From the NCBI GenBank assembly GCA_014801585.1, contig JAAVDX010000032.1, positions 1 through 64,000 of the forward strand: a stretch of DNA of 64,000 bases, given 5' to 3'. Position 1 is the stretch's first letter; every line of letters begins with the position of its first letter. Origin of the DNA: Bacteroides sp. (GTDB lineage Bacteria > Bacteroidota > Bacteroidia > Bacteroidales > Muribaculaceae). The position numbers and the translations under genes are program-made. The notes beneath the pieces were generated by a model. The model searched no databases. It saw only the letters and a program-made list of their open reading frames with translations, and was not told the DNA's origin. Positions 38,458 through 49,022 of the stretch are shown piece by piece.

Positions 38458-40380
38458 TTATTTTACGGAGTTGAGAACCTTACGGTTGATTTCTACGGGA
38501 TATTTCTTGCGTAGGGCTGCGATCCATTCCTCTTCGAGGGCCTCCTGATAGTCGCCCGTCACCTGTCCTTTTACGTCGTCGACCTCTTCCGGGGCGTTGA
38601 GAATACGACCGTCGAGGATGAAGCAAGTGGTATAATTAGAATTGGAGGGTGTCGGGTCGCCTTCGCCAAACATGAGAGCGTCGACGAGCGCGTTCTGACC
38701 TTTTGCCATAAGGATACGGTCGACAGTGGCCTCTCCTTTATATTCTTTCTTCAGACGGCTTACAGCCTCTGCCTTCGGGAGCTCTGCGTAGCGGGCGGCT
38801 ATGGCCTGAGCTATAGAGTCGTTCTTTGCCTGAACGAGGACGCCTTTTGCTCGCGGTTCGATCCATTTGTAATCGTCGCGATGGGTTTGGAAGAATTGAT
38901 CAAGCCCCTCTTTGTCTTGTCCGGCACGGTTCCAGACGTTCTTCACGCTGGTCTCGTAAAGCAGCGAACCGTTGCGATACTCATGGAGGAGATTGCGATA
39001 TTCGGGCTGGTTGGCTTCGAGCCAGTCCTCTTCAGTCTCTATAAGGTTGCGATAGAGATATGCGTCGAGAGCTTCGTTGATATATTGGAGGGCGAGAGAC
39101 TTATCGGGCTGGATAGCATCGCGCAGACCGGATTTGAAGTCTTTTACGCTATAGGGCTTCTTCTGAATGGTAAGGAGAGTTTCGGAGTCGATAGCCGCCG
39201 GGGCGTAGAATGCGGAGTCAAGACCGTTCTGCCCGATGTAAGACTTGATAGCCTCGGTAGCCTTCTTGTTGAAGACTGCCTTGTGCTTCTTCGAAAGACG
39301 CTCGATCTGATTGTCGCGAACGAGGGCGTAACGATCATCCTGAGGATTCTGGATGCGGTTGAGCTCGGTAGGCTTCATCTCAGCCAGAGAGGGAGCACCC
39401 TTCTGGTCGTACTTGTAAATAAGATGCCAGCCAAACTGAGTCTGGAAGGGTTCGCTGAGGCTCTGATTGGGGAGCGTGAAAGCTACTTCCTCAAATTCGG
39501 GCACCATCTGTCCGGCTCCAAACCAGGGAAGCATGCCGCCTTGTCGCGCCGATCCGGGGTCGTTGCTGAAATCGCGGGCCAATTGCTCAAACTTGGAGGG
39601 GTCGGCCTTTGCCACGGCATAGATGCTGTCGATACGTGCCTTGTTGGCAGCCATTGTCTCGGGATTGCCATCCTGGGGATTCATCAGGAGAATATGGGCC
39701 ACTCTGACCTGTCCCATCGCAGGACGGCGATCGGTCACTTTGATTATATGATAGCCCATACGGGTCTCTGTGATGTCGGAGACTTCTCCGGGCTGCATCG
39801 AGAATGCTACTTTCTCGAAAGAATAGGGATAGCGTCCGGCTACCATGTAGCCCAGATCGCCACCGCGCTGCGAAGTGCCGCGGTCTTCGGAATATTGCTT
39901 TGCGAGCTCGGCGAAGTCGGCTCCGCCCTTAATCTCCCGTAGAAGAGAGTCGAGTCGGGCTTTGCTCATGACATCTTCTTCGGGCTTGCCATGCTTGAAG
40001 ATCATGATGTGACTGGCCTTCACCTCTTCTCGCGCACGATCGCAGGCTTCCTGCACAAGACGATTCAGAAAGACTGAGTCGGCAAGATAGGGAGCAGCCA
40101 GATCATGACGATACTGGGCCATTTCCTGACGGAAGGAGGCTGTAGTGTCAACGCCTGAATCAATCGCGTCGGCTACTTTCAGACGATAGTTGACAAACAT
40201 CTCTACATATTCATCCAATGGCTGGGGCGCCACCTGCTGCTGAGAATTCTTGTGGTAAAGATATTCAAATTCCGATTTGGGCACGTCAACTCCGTTGACT
40301 TTCATAATCACCGGATCTTTGGCAGCCCATGCCAAGGCACAAAAGCCAAGTCCTGCTCCGAGCAGAATTTTTGTTTTCAT
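38458..40380 (-). CDS. Peptidylprolyl isomerase with two parvulin domains
   Basis: ASHIMIF...YSEDRGTSQRGGDLGYM and AHILLM...DPGSARQGGMLPWFGAGQMVPEFEEVAF. Confidence 0.88.
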   Translation of the reverse strand: MKTKILLGAGLGFCALAWAAKDPVIMKVNGVDVPKSEFEYLYHKNSQQQVAPQPLDEYVEMFVNYRLKVADAIDSGVDTTASFRQEMAQYRHDLAAPYLADSVFLNRLVQEACDRAREEVKASHIMIFKHGKPEEDVMSKARLDSLLREIKGGADFAELAKQYSEDRGTSQRGGDLGYMVAGRYPYSFEKVAFSMQPGEVSDITETRMGYHIIKVTDRRPAMGQVRVAHILLMNPQDGNPETMAANKARIDSIYAVAKADPSKFEQLARDFSNDPGSARQGGMLPWFGAGQMVPEFEEVAFTLPNQSLSEPFQTQFGWHLIYKYDQKGAPSLAEMKPTELNRIQNPQDDRYALVRDNQIERLSKKHKAVFNKKATEAIKSYIGQNGLDSAFYAPAAIDSETLLTIQKKPYSVKDFKSGLRDAIQPDKSLALQYINEALDAYLYRNLIETEEDWLEANQPEYRNLLHEYRNGSLLYETSVKNVWNRAGQDKEGLDQFFQTHRDDYKWIEPRAKGVLVQAKNDSIAQAIAARYAELPKAEAVSRLKKEYKGEATVDRILMAKGQNALVDALMFGEGDPTPSNSNYTTCFILDGRILNAPEEVDDVKGQVTGDYQEALEEEWIAALRKKYPVEINRKVLNSVK

Positions 40381-40446
40381 CGAGTTAAGGATCTCTTAAA
40401 GATAAGTATTTTTTATTCTAATTATCTAACGCAGGGGGGATGAAAA

Positions 40447-40480
40447 AATTATATCCGCCCTGGCGGGAGCGGATATAATT
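40447..40480 (-). terminator. Hairpin downstream of recQ
   Basis: aattatatccgc / gcggatataatt 12-bp stem, T-rich on the minus strand. Confidence 0.78.
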
Positions 40481-40506
40481 GGTGAAAATCTTGAGAAATA
40501 GGCTTA

Positions 40507-42690
40507 TCAGCTGCTCCATGAGGAGAGGAATTTTATTCGCATCAGGCGGATTTCCTCTTCTGTATATTCGTCGCCGAGTTCTTGAATCGCACCTTCCAGA
40601 TCGTCTTCTTCGCTGCTTCGGAAGAAGTCGAGAATCTCATCCTGGCAGTCGGGTTCAAGAATTTCATCAATGTAATAGTCGATATTGATCTTCGTGCCCT
40701 CCTCGGCAATTGCTTCGAGTTCGCAGAGCAATTCCTCGAATTCGAGCCCTTTGCCGTCGGCGAGTTCTTCGAGATCAATCTTGCGGTCGACACCCTGAAT
40801 GAGGTAGATTTTGGTCTTGTTGCGGTCGGCGACCACCCTGACTTTTATATCCTCGGGGCGAACTATCTCGTTCTCTTCGACGTATCTGGCGATGACGTCG
40901 GCAAATTCCAGTCCGAACTTCTTGGCTTTTCCGGCTCCGACTCCGGAGAGATTGGAGAGTTCTTCAATCGTGACGGGATATGTGGTAGCCATGGATTCCA
41001 ATACCGGATCCTGCACCACTACATAGGGGGGCACTCCGATTCTGCGGGCAATCGTCTTGCGCACGCCTCTGAGAATGGCGAGGAGCACATCGTCGGAGGC
41101 CGAAGAGGCGTTATGCGGGCGCATGGGGTCGTAATACCCGTCGTCGAAATCTGAGGACTCCACAATCTTAAACGACCCGTTGGGAATCTTGAGGAAGGCA
41201 TCTCCGAGGGTTGTAACACGCAGGAAACTGTAGTTGTCCATGTCGTGGCTGATATAGCCGGCGATTACGGCCTGCTGAAGCAGGGCATTGACGAATTTAT
41301 CTTCAAGGTCGGCGAAAATGCCGTAGTTCTCATGCTTTTCATGTCCGGGCACCCGCAAATCCTCACGCAGATTGCCTCCAAGGAATCCGATAATGTAATC
41401 GCCCTTGAATTGCTCTCCCATCTCTTTGACGGCCTTGAGGAGAATGGTGAGTTCGCGGCCGGCTTCGATTTTCGTCTTCGGATTGCGACAGTTGTCGCAT
41501 TGTCCGCAGTTGTCTGCTTCATAGCCTTCTCCGAAATAATTCATCAGAATCTTTCGACGGCATACGGATGATTCGGCATAATGAGCGGTCTCGGCGAGCA
41601 GCTGTCGTGCAATTTCCTGCTCTGAAGGGGTCTTGCCCTGCATGAGTTTTTCGAGTTTCTGAAGGTCTTTGTGGGAATAGAAAGCGATGCAGACTCCCTC
41701 TCCCCCATCTCGACCTCCGCGGCCGGTCTCCTGATAATAACCTTCGAGACTTTTTGGGATATCGTAGTGGATGACGTAGCGCACGTCGGGTTTGTCGATT
41801 CCCATTCCGAAGGCAATCGTAGCCACGATTACATCGACCTCCTCCATAAGGAAGTCGTCTTGATGGGCGGCGCGAGTGGCGGGGTCCATTCCGGCATGGT
41901 AAGGGTGAGCCTTGATGCCGTTGAGGCGCAGGATCTCCGCTACGTCTTCCACCTTCTTTCTCGACAGGCAGTAGACGATGCCTGACTTTCCGGGGTGGCT
42001 CTTGATATATCGGATCACCTCTTTGTCGACATCTTTTGTCTTCGGGCGTACTTCGTAATATAGGTTGGGACGGTTGAAGCTTGATTTGAACACCTTGGCA
42101 TCCATCATGCCGAGATTTTTCTGAATGTCGTGCTGCACTTTGGGGGTGGCGGTAGCAGTGAGGGCGATGATGGGCCGGCGGCAGACTTTATCCACGATCG
42201 CGCGTATACGGCGGTATTCTGGGCGGAAATCGTGGCCCCATTCGGAGATGCAATGCGCTTCATCAATAGCGTAGAAACTGATATTGATGCTTTTCAGAAA
42301 TGCTATGTTGGAGGCTTTTGTGAGGGATTCGGGAGCTACGTAGAGAAGCTTGGTCTTCCCTTCTGTCACGTCGGCCTTTACTTGCTCTGCTGCGGCCTTT
42401 CCGAGAGATGAATTCAGGAAATGGGCAATGCTGTTATCTTCGCTGTAACCTCGAATGGCGTCTACCTGATTCTTCATCAGGGCGATAAGCGGGGAGATTA
42501 CTATGGCAGTGCCTTCCGACATCAGAGCCGGGAGCTGGTAGCACAGCGATTTGCCTCCGCCCGTAGGCATGAGCACGAAGAGATCTTCTCCGTCGAGGAG
42601 CGAAGATATAATCTGCTGTTGATTGCCTTTGAAGTTATCGAATCCGAAATGCTCCTTGAGAGCCGCGCGGATTGCAGCGTCGTCTGCCAT
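40507..42690 (-). CDS. recQ: ATP-dependent DNA helicase RecQ
   Basis: MPTGGGKSLCYQLPA, DEAHCISEWGHDFRPEY, HRDC-like C-terminal part. Confidence 0.95.
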   Translation of the reverse strand: MADDAAIRAALKEHFGFDNFKGNQQQIISSLLDGEDLFVLMPTGGGKSLCYQLPALMSEGTAIVISPLIALMKNQVDAIRGYSEDNSIAHFLNSSLGKAAAEQVKADVTEGKTKLLYVAPESLTKASNIAFLKSINISFYAIDEAHCISEWGHDFRPEYRRIRAIVDKVCRRPIIALTATATPKVQHDIQKNLGMMDAKVFKSSFNRPNLYYEVRPKTKDVDKEVIRYIKSHPGKSGIVYCLSRKKVEDVAEILRLNGIKAHPYHAGMDPATRAAHQDDFLMEEVDVIVATIAFGMGIDKPDVRYVIHYDIPKSLEGYYQETGRGGRDGGEGVCIAFYSHKDLQKLEKLMQGKTPSEQEIARQLLAETAHYAESSVCRRKILMNYFGEGYEADNCGQCDNCRNPKTKIEAGRELTILLKAVKEMGEQFKGDYIIGFLGGNLREDLRVPGHEKHENYGIFADLEDKFVNALLQQAVIAGYISHDMDNYSFLRVTTLGDAFLKIPNGSFKIVESSDFDDGYYDPMRPHNASSASDDVLLAILRGVRKTIARRIGVPPYVVVQDPVLESMATTYPVTIEELSNLSGVGAGKAKKFGLEFADVIARYVEENEIVRPEDIKVRVVADRNKTKIYLIQGVDRKIDLEELADGKGLEFEELLCELEAIAEEGTKINIDYYIDEILEPDCQDEILDFFRSSEEDDLEGAIQELGDEYTEEEIRLMRIKFLSSWSS

Positions 42691-42842
42691 GATATTGGTG
42701 TTTGAGTTAACTTGTGATATTCAAAGTTAATCATTTTTTTTGAGATTTCATAATTTTGACAACGAAAAATTTGCTATTCTGTCGGATTTTCTTATAAAAT
42801 ATTCGTTTGTCTTTTTTCCTCCCATACTACTCTGAAATCGCG

Positions 42843-42937
42843 ACAAATGTAGGGACGTGCCTTTGGGCACGTGCTTATGCGGACCGAGTCGGCCCTAAAA
42901 CATTTGCACGTACCGAAGGCACGTCCCTACATTTGCG
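42843..42937. mobile_element. MITE/REP-like palindromic element with about 31-bp imperfect terminal inverted repeats
   Basis: acaaatgtagggacgtgcctttgggcacgtgc ... gcacgtaccgaaggcacgtccctacatttgcg. Confidence 0.6.
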
Positions 42938-43001
42938 GATATATCCATATCGCTACGTTTGCGGAAACATTTCCCTCCGCTTGCGATAATGCGTCCTGGC
43001 G

Positions 43002-44303
43002 TCAGTCGGCGAGTTTCACTTTGTCGAAGTTGGCCTGAGAGAGCTTTTCGTTGACGTAGTCGGCGTCGACCGTGAAGGTCTTTACCTTCATTGAGGGAAC
43101 GTCGTACATTGCATCGACCATCACTGTCTCTACGATGGAACGCAGTCCGCGCGCACCGAGTTTGTACTCTATGGCCTTGTCGACGATCGCTTCCAGAGCA
43201 TCCTGAGTGAATTCCAGATCTACGCCGTCGATTTTGAAGAGCTTCTTGTATTGGCGCACAAGGGCATTCTTCGGTTCGGTAAGGATCTTGAGGAGTGCGT
43301 CGCGGTCGAGAGGATTGAGAGCCGTGAGCACCGGGAGTCGACCGATAATCTCGGGGATGAGACCGAAGCTCTTCAGGTCTTGCGGGAGGACGTAGCGCAT
43401 GAGGTTGCCTCGCTGCTGCTTCTTCATTGCTTCGTCTTTTCCATATCCAACGCTGTGGGTGTTGAGTCGGGATGCGATCTTGCGTTCGATACCGTCAAAC
43501 GCACCGCCGCAGATGAAGAGGATGTTCTTCGTGTCGACTGCTATGAGTTTCTGTTCAGGGTGTTTGCGTCCGCCGTTGGGGGGAACGAGTACTGTAGAAC
43601 CTTCGAGGAGTTTTAGCAGACCCTGCTGCACACCTTCGCCGGAGACGTCGCGGGTGATGGAGGGGTTGTCGCTTTTGCGGGCTATCTTGTCGATCTCGTC
43701 GATAAATACGATGCCTTTTTCGGCGCGCTCCACGTCGTAATCGCAGTTCTGGAGCAGGCGTGTAAGCAATGATTCGATATCCTCACCTACGTAGCCGGCC
43801 TCTGTCAGTACGGTAGCGTCGACTACGGCGAACGGCACGTCGAGCAATCTAGCGATTGATTTGGCAAGGAGTGTCTTGCCTGTGCCTGTCGGGCCTACCA
43901 TGATGATATTCGACTTCTCGATCTCCACCTCATCGGCATCCTGCGCGGCGATAGCTTTTTTAAGCGTAGCCTTTGGGGCGTTTTTATCCTTTGCAGCTTC
44001 CTGCGCTATACGTTTGTAATGGTTGTAGACTGCTACTGAGAGATATTTCTTCGCCTCTTCCTGTCCGATTACGTACTGGTCGAGATAAGCTTTAATCTCA
44101 TGCGGGGTCGGGATGTCGGCCTGATCATGTTTTTCGGGAGCCTGCTCTTTGGGGAGCTTTTTGAGAGCCTCGTCGCGTGCGCGGTCGATATATGCGATAC
44201 AATCCGTGCAGAGCGTCAGTCCGTCGAATACCTCCACGATTGGGGCGGCCTTGGAATCCGTCGCACCACACATCATGCATCGGGCCGTAACTTTCTTTGC
44301 CAT
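43002..44303 (-). CDS. clpX: ClpX ATP-binding subunit
   Basis: [17 protein letters not shown] zinc finger, [27 protein letters not shown]. Confidence 0.97.
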   Translation of the reverse strand: MAKKVTARCMMCGATDSKAAPIVEVFDGLTLCTDCIAYIDRARDEALKKLPKEQAPEKHDQADIPTPHEIKAYLDQYVIGQEEAKKYLSVAVYNHYKRIAQEAAKDKNAPKATLKKAIAAQDADEVEIEKSNIIMVGPTGTGKTLLAKSIARLLDVPFAVVDATVLTEAGYVGEDIESLLTRLLQNCDYDVERAEKGIVFIDEIDKIARKSDNPSITRDVSGEGVQQGLLKLLEGSTVLVPPNGGRKHPEQKLIAVDTKNILFICGGAFDGIERKIASRLNTHSVGYGKDEAMKKQQRGNLMRYVLPQDLKSFGLIPEIIGRLPVLTALNPLDRDALLKILTEPKNALVRQYKKLFKIDGVDLEFTQDALEAIVDKAIEYKLGARGLRSIVETVMVDAMYDVPSMKVKTFTVDADYVNEKLSQANFDKVKLAD

Positions 44304-44384
44304 TTATTTTATCTGCTTTATTAATCAAAAGAGCGACCCTTCAGGGAGTGAAGGGCCGGTCTTTTTGAGATGATTCGATTTAAC

Positions 44385-45092
44385 TTATTTCTTGCGGTTG
44401 TTGACAAGAATCTTGTCGATCATGCCGTATTCCTTGGCTTCGGATGCAATCATCCAGTAGTCGCGGTCGGAGTCGGCCGCTACTTTGTCGAAGGGCATGC
44501 CGCTATGGTCGGAGATGATGCGATAGAGTTCATCCTTGAGTTTGAGAATCTCGCGGGCAGTGATCTCGATATCGGATGCCTGACCTTGGATTCCGCCGAG
44601 AGGCTGATGAATCATCACGCGGGAGTGAGGGAGGGCGAAACGCTTACCCTTTTCGCCGGCTACGAGAAGCACGGCGGCCATCGATGCGGCCATACCTGTG
44701 CAGATAGTGGATACGTCGGAGTTGACGTACTGCATAGTGTCGTAGATGCCGAGACCTGCATATACACTTCCGCCGGGGGAATTGATATAGAGGGAGATAT
44801 CCTTATCGGGATCTACGGAGTCGAGATAGAGCATCTGAGCCTGGATGATGTTTGCGCTCTGGTCGGTGACCTGAGTGCCGAGGAAGATGATGCGGTCCAT
44901 CATCAGGCGTGAGAAGACGTCCATCTGAGTGACGTTGAGCTGGCGCTCTTCGAGGATATAGGGGTTGAGATAGTCGGCCTGCGGCATGGAAACGGCACCG
45001 GCCGAAGCATCTACATATTTCACATACGAATCAAGCGTGTTGGAATTTACGCCAAGATGATTCACGGCAAAATTTCTGAAATCGTTCTGCAT
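44385..45092 (-). CDS. clpP: ClpP protease subunit
   Basis: [42 protein letters not shown]. Confidence 0.96.
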   Translation of the reverse strand: MQNDFRNFAVNHLGVNSNTLDSYVKYVDASAGAVSMPQADYLNPYILEERQLNVTQMDVFSRLMMDRIIFLGTQVTDQSANIIQAQMLYLDSVDPDKDISLYINSPGGSVYAGLGIYDTMQYVNSDVSTICTGMAASMAAVLLVAGEKGKRFALPHSRVMIHQPLGGIQGQASDIEITAREILKLKDELYRIISDHSGMPFDKVAADSDRDYWMIASEAKEYGMIDKILVNNRKK

Positions 45093-45180
45093 AATTCTGA
45101 TTTTGAGTTTTTATTATTTTCATTAGTTTATCCCTCAATTATCAGATATTTATATAATCTTTGAGAGATATGTATAATCC

Positions 45181-45223
45181 CGAGCGATGCTCGGAACGGC
45201 GTCGCCCGGGATTATACTCTAAT
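45181..45223 (-). terminator. Hairpin between tig and clpP
   Basis: tataatcccgagcga ... tcgcccgggattata. Confidence 0.6.
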
Positions 45224-45266
45224 TGACGTTTTTCTTTTGCTTTCGATGAATTGCAGTCGAGTGGAA

Positions 45267-46646
45267 TTACTCTGCTGCTTCAGCCGACTCTTCAGCTGCG
45301 GGAGCGAAGAGAGCCTGGAATTCGGCTACGCTGACTTTCTTGTCGTCGAGGCTGACGTTGTCGCGCACAGCGGTAAACACCTTGAATTCCATTGCCTGAT
45401 CGGCCATGCGACGGGCAGTCTTCTCATCCTTGAGCATCTCCTGAGAATATTTCTCAAGCAGATCGTCGGGCACGTTGGCCATGCCATACTGAGCAAACTG
45501 CTGGATGACTGCCTGCTTTGCGAGGTTGACGAGATCTTCCTGCTCCACCTTGATATCAAACTGCTTTGCGATAGCGGAAGCGATGAGATCCCATTCGAGC
45601 TGGCCACGCATACCTGCGAATGCTTCGTCAACGTTCTCGGCCGTGAGCTGCTCGTTGGCCTGTACGAGATAGTCCTTAAGGATCTCTTCGGGGAGTTCGA
45701 GCTGACCTACAGCTTTCACGATGCCGTCCTTAGCGTCGATTGTGAAGCGATAGAAGGAATCGTTCTTGAGAGCGTTGGCCATCATATCTTTGAGGGCTGC
45801 ACGATATTCTTCTTCGTTGTGAACTTTATCCTTGCCGAAGAGCTGATCGAAGTATTCCTGATCGAGAGCTGCGGGTTCTACTACGATGATATCCTTGATC
45901 TCAAGGCTGAAGTCGCCCTGGTGGTCCTTAGTCTGATCCTTTTCAATGTTGAGCATTGAAGAGAGTTCGGTCTCATTACCGTTGCAGGTCTTGTAGGGGT
46001 TGAAGACTACGGTCTCACCTACTTTCTTGCCTTCGAAGAGAGCTGTCTGCTCTTTATCTTTGAAGTAAGAGGGAGCTACGATACCGTTTTCCACAACGAT
46101 ACCACCCTCTTTGGGCTGACCGTTTTCGTCGAGTTCGGTAATTACGCCCTTCACGAGTGCGTTGGGCTCGACAGTCTCACCGCTTACCTGCTTGCCGAAG
46201 CGCTGACGGAACTGCTTGCTCTCGTTGTCGATCATCTCATCGGTCACTTCGATTTCATAGAAGGGGACGTGGAGATCCTTGTTGACGTGAGTGTCGATTT
46301 CGGGAGCTACACCGACTTTGAATTTGAAGGTGAAGTCCTTGTCGGCCATGCTGAAGTCGTCGTTCTTGACGGGCACGGGATTACCGAGCACGGCGAGATT
46401 TTCCTGACGGATATAGTTGTAGACGGCTTCGCCTACCTCTTTATTGATTACGTCATACTTGACGGCTTCGCCATACTTCTTGCGAAGAAGACCCATGGGA
46501 GTGTGGCCCGGACGGAAACCGGGTTCGGGACGATGCTTGGAGATTTCCTTAAGTTGTTTCTCTACCTTGTCGGCATAGTCTTTCTCCTCGAGAGTCACGG
46601 TGATTTCACCGTTGACGTTGTCAAGTTTGTTATACGTTACGTTCAT
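45267..46646 (-). CDS. tig: Trigger factor
   Basis: RPGFRPGHTPMGLLRKKYGEAVKYDVINKEV; synteny with clpP-clpX. Confidence 0.93.
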   Translation of the reverse strand: MNVTYNKLDNVNGEITVTLEEKDYADKVEKQLKEISKHRPEPGFRPGHTPMGLLRKKYGEAVKYDVINKEVGEAVYNYIRQENLAVLGNPVPVKNDDFSMADKDFTFKFKVGVAPEIDTHVNKDLHVPFYEIEVTDEMIDNESKQFRQRFGKQVSGETVEPNALVKGVITELDENGQPKEGGIVVENGIVAPSYFKDKEQTALFEGKKVGETVVFNPYKTCNGNETELSSMLNIEKDQTKDHQGDFSLEIKDIIVVEPAALDQEYFDQLFGKDKVHNEEEYRAALKDMMANALKNDSFYRFTIDAKDGIVKAVGQLELPEEILKDYLVQANEQLTAENVDEAFAGMRGQLEWDLIASAIAKQFDIKVEQEDLVNLAKQAVIQQFAQYGMANVPDDLLEKYSQEMLKDEKTARRMADQAMEFKVFTAVRDNVSLDDKKVSVAEFQALFAPAAEESAEAAE

Positions 46647-46679
46647 TTTTCTTTTTATGATTATTTTTGATAATTAGCA

Positions 46680-46695
46680 TGCAAATATCGTGCCA
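46680..46695 (-). promoter_or_regulatory. Sigma-54-type -24/-12 promoter upstream of tig
   Basis: Minus strand TTGGCACGATATTTGCATG: TGGCAC-N5-TTGCA, about 34 nt upstream of the tig start. Confidence 0.65.
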
Positions 46696-46864
46696 ATTTT
46701 TCAAAATTTACCTCAAATCTTTCTTAAAATTCCCGGTAAATTTTTCTGATCGGCCCGATCTTCGGATCATCTCCGGCCAAAACCGACAATCCGAATTGCA
46801 AAGTTAATAATTTTTTTTCAGATTCCTATAGATTATGGTATATTACCTATATATTATAGGTGGA

Positions 46865-48256
46865 TCATACGCTGAAGAAGGTCTCGAAGACGCGTGCCGT
46901 GTCGAGATGGTCGCTGACACCTGCTGTCTCGCATGCGGAGTGCATGGCCCAGATGGCGCATCCCATGTCGACTCCGGCCAGATCAAGCTGGGAAGTGAGG
47001 ATATTGCCGAGGGTCGATCCGCCTGCCACGTCGGCATGATTCACGAAATACTGACATTTTACTCCGGCCCTTTCGCAGAGTCCGCGGAAGATAGCGTCGC
47101 CGCGCGAGTCGGTCATATATTTGCAGTTGGCATTGATCTTCACGACGGGGCCGCCTCCGATGACGGGATGATTCGTCGGGTCGTATTTTTCGTTGTAGTT
47201 GGGATGCCAGGCATGTGCGTCGTCGGCTGAAATCATAAAACTGTCGGCTATGGCACGGAGGAAGTTTTCGGAGTTTTCTTCGCCATGCAGGGCGTTGGTG
47301 ATTCGCAGCAGGATGTTGCGCAGCGTGGGGGCGGCGGCTCCCTGGCGAGTGCCGCTGCCGGTCTCTTCATTATCGAATACTGCCATTACGCGGGTAGCCG
47401 CGGTCGGGGTCTCGGCCTGCGCGAGGAGCGCCTGCAGGGAGGTGAAGGCCATTGAGAGGTCGTCGATACGCCCTGACATGAGATATTCGTTGTGGGCGCC
47501 GGCAAGTCGGGCATTATCTACGGGATAAAGCACAGCCTCCATACCGAGAATATCCTCCGGAGCTACTCCGGCTGCGTCGGCGAGCATACATTTCACTACT
47601 CCGCCCATCTTCTTGAATTCCGCATACTCCTCTTTAGTGTATTGGCCAATGACGGGTTTCATATCTTTCTGCACGGATAGCGGATTACCATCGTTGACTC
47701 CGCGATTGAAATGGATTGCAAGGTGAGGAATAAGGGCTATGGGGTCTTCAAGGTCGACTATAACGCTTTCTGGGTGCATCACGTCTTCGGAGCGAAGCAT
47801 CAGGCGGGCGGCTATCGAAAGAGGACGGTCAAACCATGTGTACATGATTCCGCCACCGTACTTCTCAACATTGAGACTGACCGTGCCGCCGTCGCCGTAA
47901 ATTTCGGGGTTGGGCTTGAGTTTGAATCCCGGGCTGTCGCTATGGGATGAGATGATATGGAATCCGGCATCCCCGGGGAGCGCTTCGCCTGCGACGAATG
48001 CGAAGAGAGCCGTGTCGTTCTGTACTACGTAATATTTTCCGCCGGGTTGAATATCCCAGGGTTCGGTAAGGGATAGCGGCTGAAAACCGTATTCTTCCAG
48101 TTCGTTGACCATTACGTTGACTGCAAGAAAATTGCATCGGCTTTCGTCGAGCCAGCCCATGAGCTGGGCTGTGCGGATCATATCGGTGGCTTCACGCAGT
48201 GTGATTGCATCTTCGGGTGACTGACCCTCGGGAGCGGTAGTATGTTGTTGTTCCAT
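46865..48256 (-). CDS. M18 family aminopeptidase
   Basis: HIISSHSDSPGFKLKPNP, DDLSMAFTSLQAL, FDNEETGSGTRQGA, NHADVAGGSTLGNI. Confidence 0.92.
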   Translation of the reverse strand: MEQQHTTAPEGQSPEDAITLREATDMIRTAQLMGWLDESRCNFLAVNVMVNELEEYGFQPLSLTEPWDIQPGGKYYVVQNDTALFAFVAGEALPGDAGFHIISSHSDSPGFKLKPNPEIYGDGGTVSLNVEKYGGGIMYTWFDRPLSIAARLMLRSEDVMHPESVIVDLEDPIALIPHLAIHFNRGVNDGNPLSVQKDMKPVIGQYTKEEYAEFKKMGGVVKCMLADAAGVAPEDILGMEAVLYPVDNARLAGAHNEYLMSGRIDDLSMAFTSLQALLAQAETPTAATRVMAVFDNEETGSGTRQGAAAPTLRNILLRITNALHGEENSENFLRAIADSFMISADDAHAWHPNYNEKYDPTNHPVIGGGPVVKINANCKYMTDSRGDAIFRGLCERAGVKCQYFVNHADVAGGSTLGNILTSQLDLAGVDMGCAIWAMHSACETAGVSDHLDTARVFETFFSV

Positions 48257-48372
48257 TGGTTGAATCGGGATTGTGGTATATATCAGGTTTGGTGTATATT
48301 GGGTTTATATATTTTTAAGCCGGACTGAGCCTTGCGACTTATGAGACAGATATGTCGAAGCCGACGGAGGGA

Positions 48373-49008
48373 TTACGCCTTATAATATATGTTGTTGAGC
48401 GCGCGCAGCACGTTACAGAGCGTCTGACTCCAATAGGCCACAAAGTTTTCGTGACATTCGCGATAGGCTCCTTCAAGTTCGTCACCGTCGGTCTCTTTTA
48501 CCACGGATATGAAATTATAGAGTGGCTGGAAGATGTCGGCCAGACATTCTGCCACGGATGCTGCTATCGGAGTGTCACTGTATTTCATATCCTCTTCGAA
48601 GGTCTCGAGAAATACGTCGTCGGGGCCGAGCAAACCTTCAATATGCCGACGCACACTTTCGTAGTAGTCTTCATCGACGTAGTTGGCATAATACGTTGAG
48701 GCCCCTTCCTCTTCGAGCGATACATAGCCGTCGAGATCAAGATCCTCATCGTCAAAACCGTCAGCTGCATCCTCTTCCCCTTCGGGAGTGAGATTATCGG
48801 AATCGTCGTTGTCGGCCACCTCGTCATCCAGAGGTTGGGAAAATTCCAGATAAAGGCGCGGAAGCAACTGTAATACCTCTTTGATGAAATCCCGTTCATC
48901 AGATTCGGCGGCATTCTCCACCGTGACACAATAGCGGGCTGCGATGGCTGTCGCTCCTAAGAGTCTGTGACGCTTTTCTTCTTTTTCCATATCGTTATTC
49001 CTTTTCAA
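48373..49008 (-). CDS. DUF5063-like protein
   Basis: Acidic 211-aa protein with SVAECLADIFQPLYNFI...WSQTLCNVLRALNNI C-terminus. Confidence 0.65.
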   Translation of the reverse strand: MKRNNDMEKEEKRHRLLGATAIAARYCVTVENAAESDERDFIKEVLQLLPRLYLEFSQPLDDEVADNDDSDNLTPEGEEDAADGFDDEDLDLDGYVSLEEEGASTYYANYVDEDYYESVRRHIEGLLGPDDVFLETFEEDMKYSDTPIAASVAECLADIFQPLYNFISVVKETDGDELEGAYRECHENFVAYWSQTLCNVLRALNNIYYKA

Positions 49009-49022
49009 TTGTTATAACGCTT

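Noticed and set aside
38881-39942. 353-aa ORF antisense to the parvulin gene
   Set aside because: Shadow ORF.
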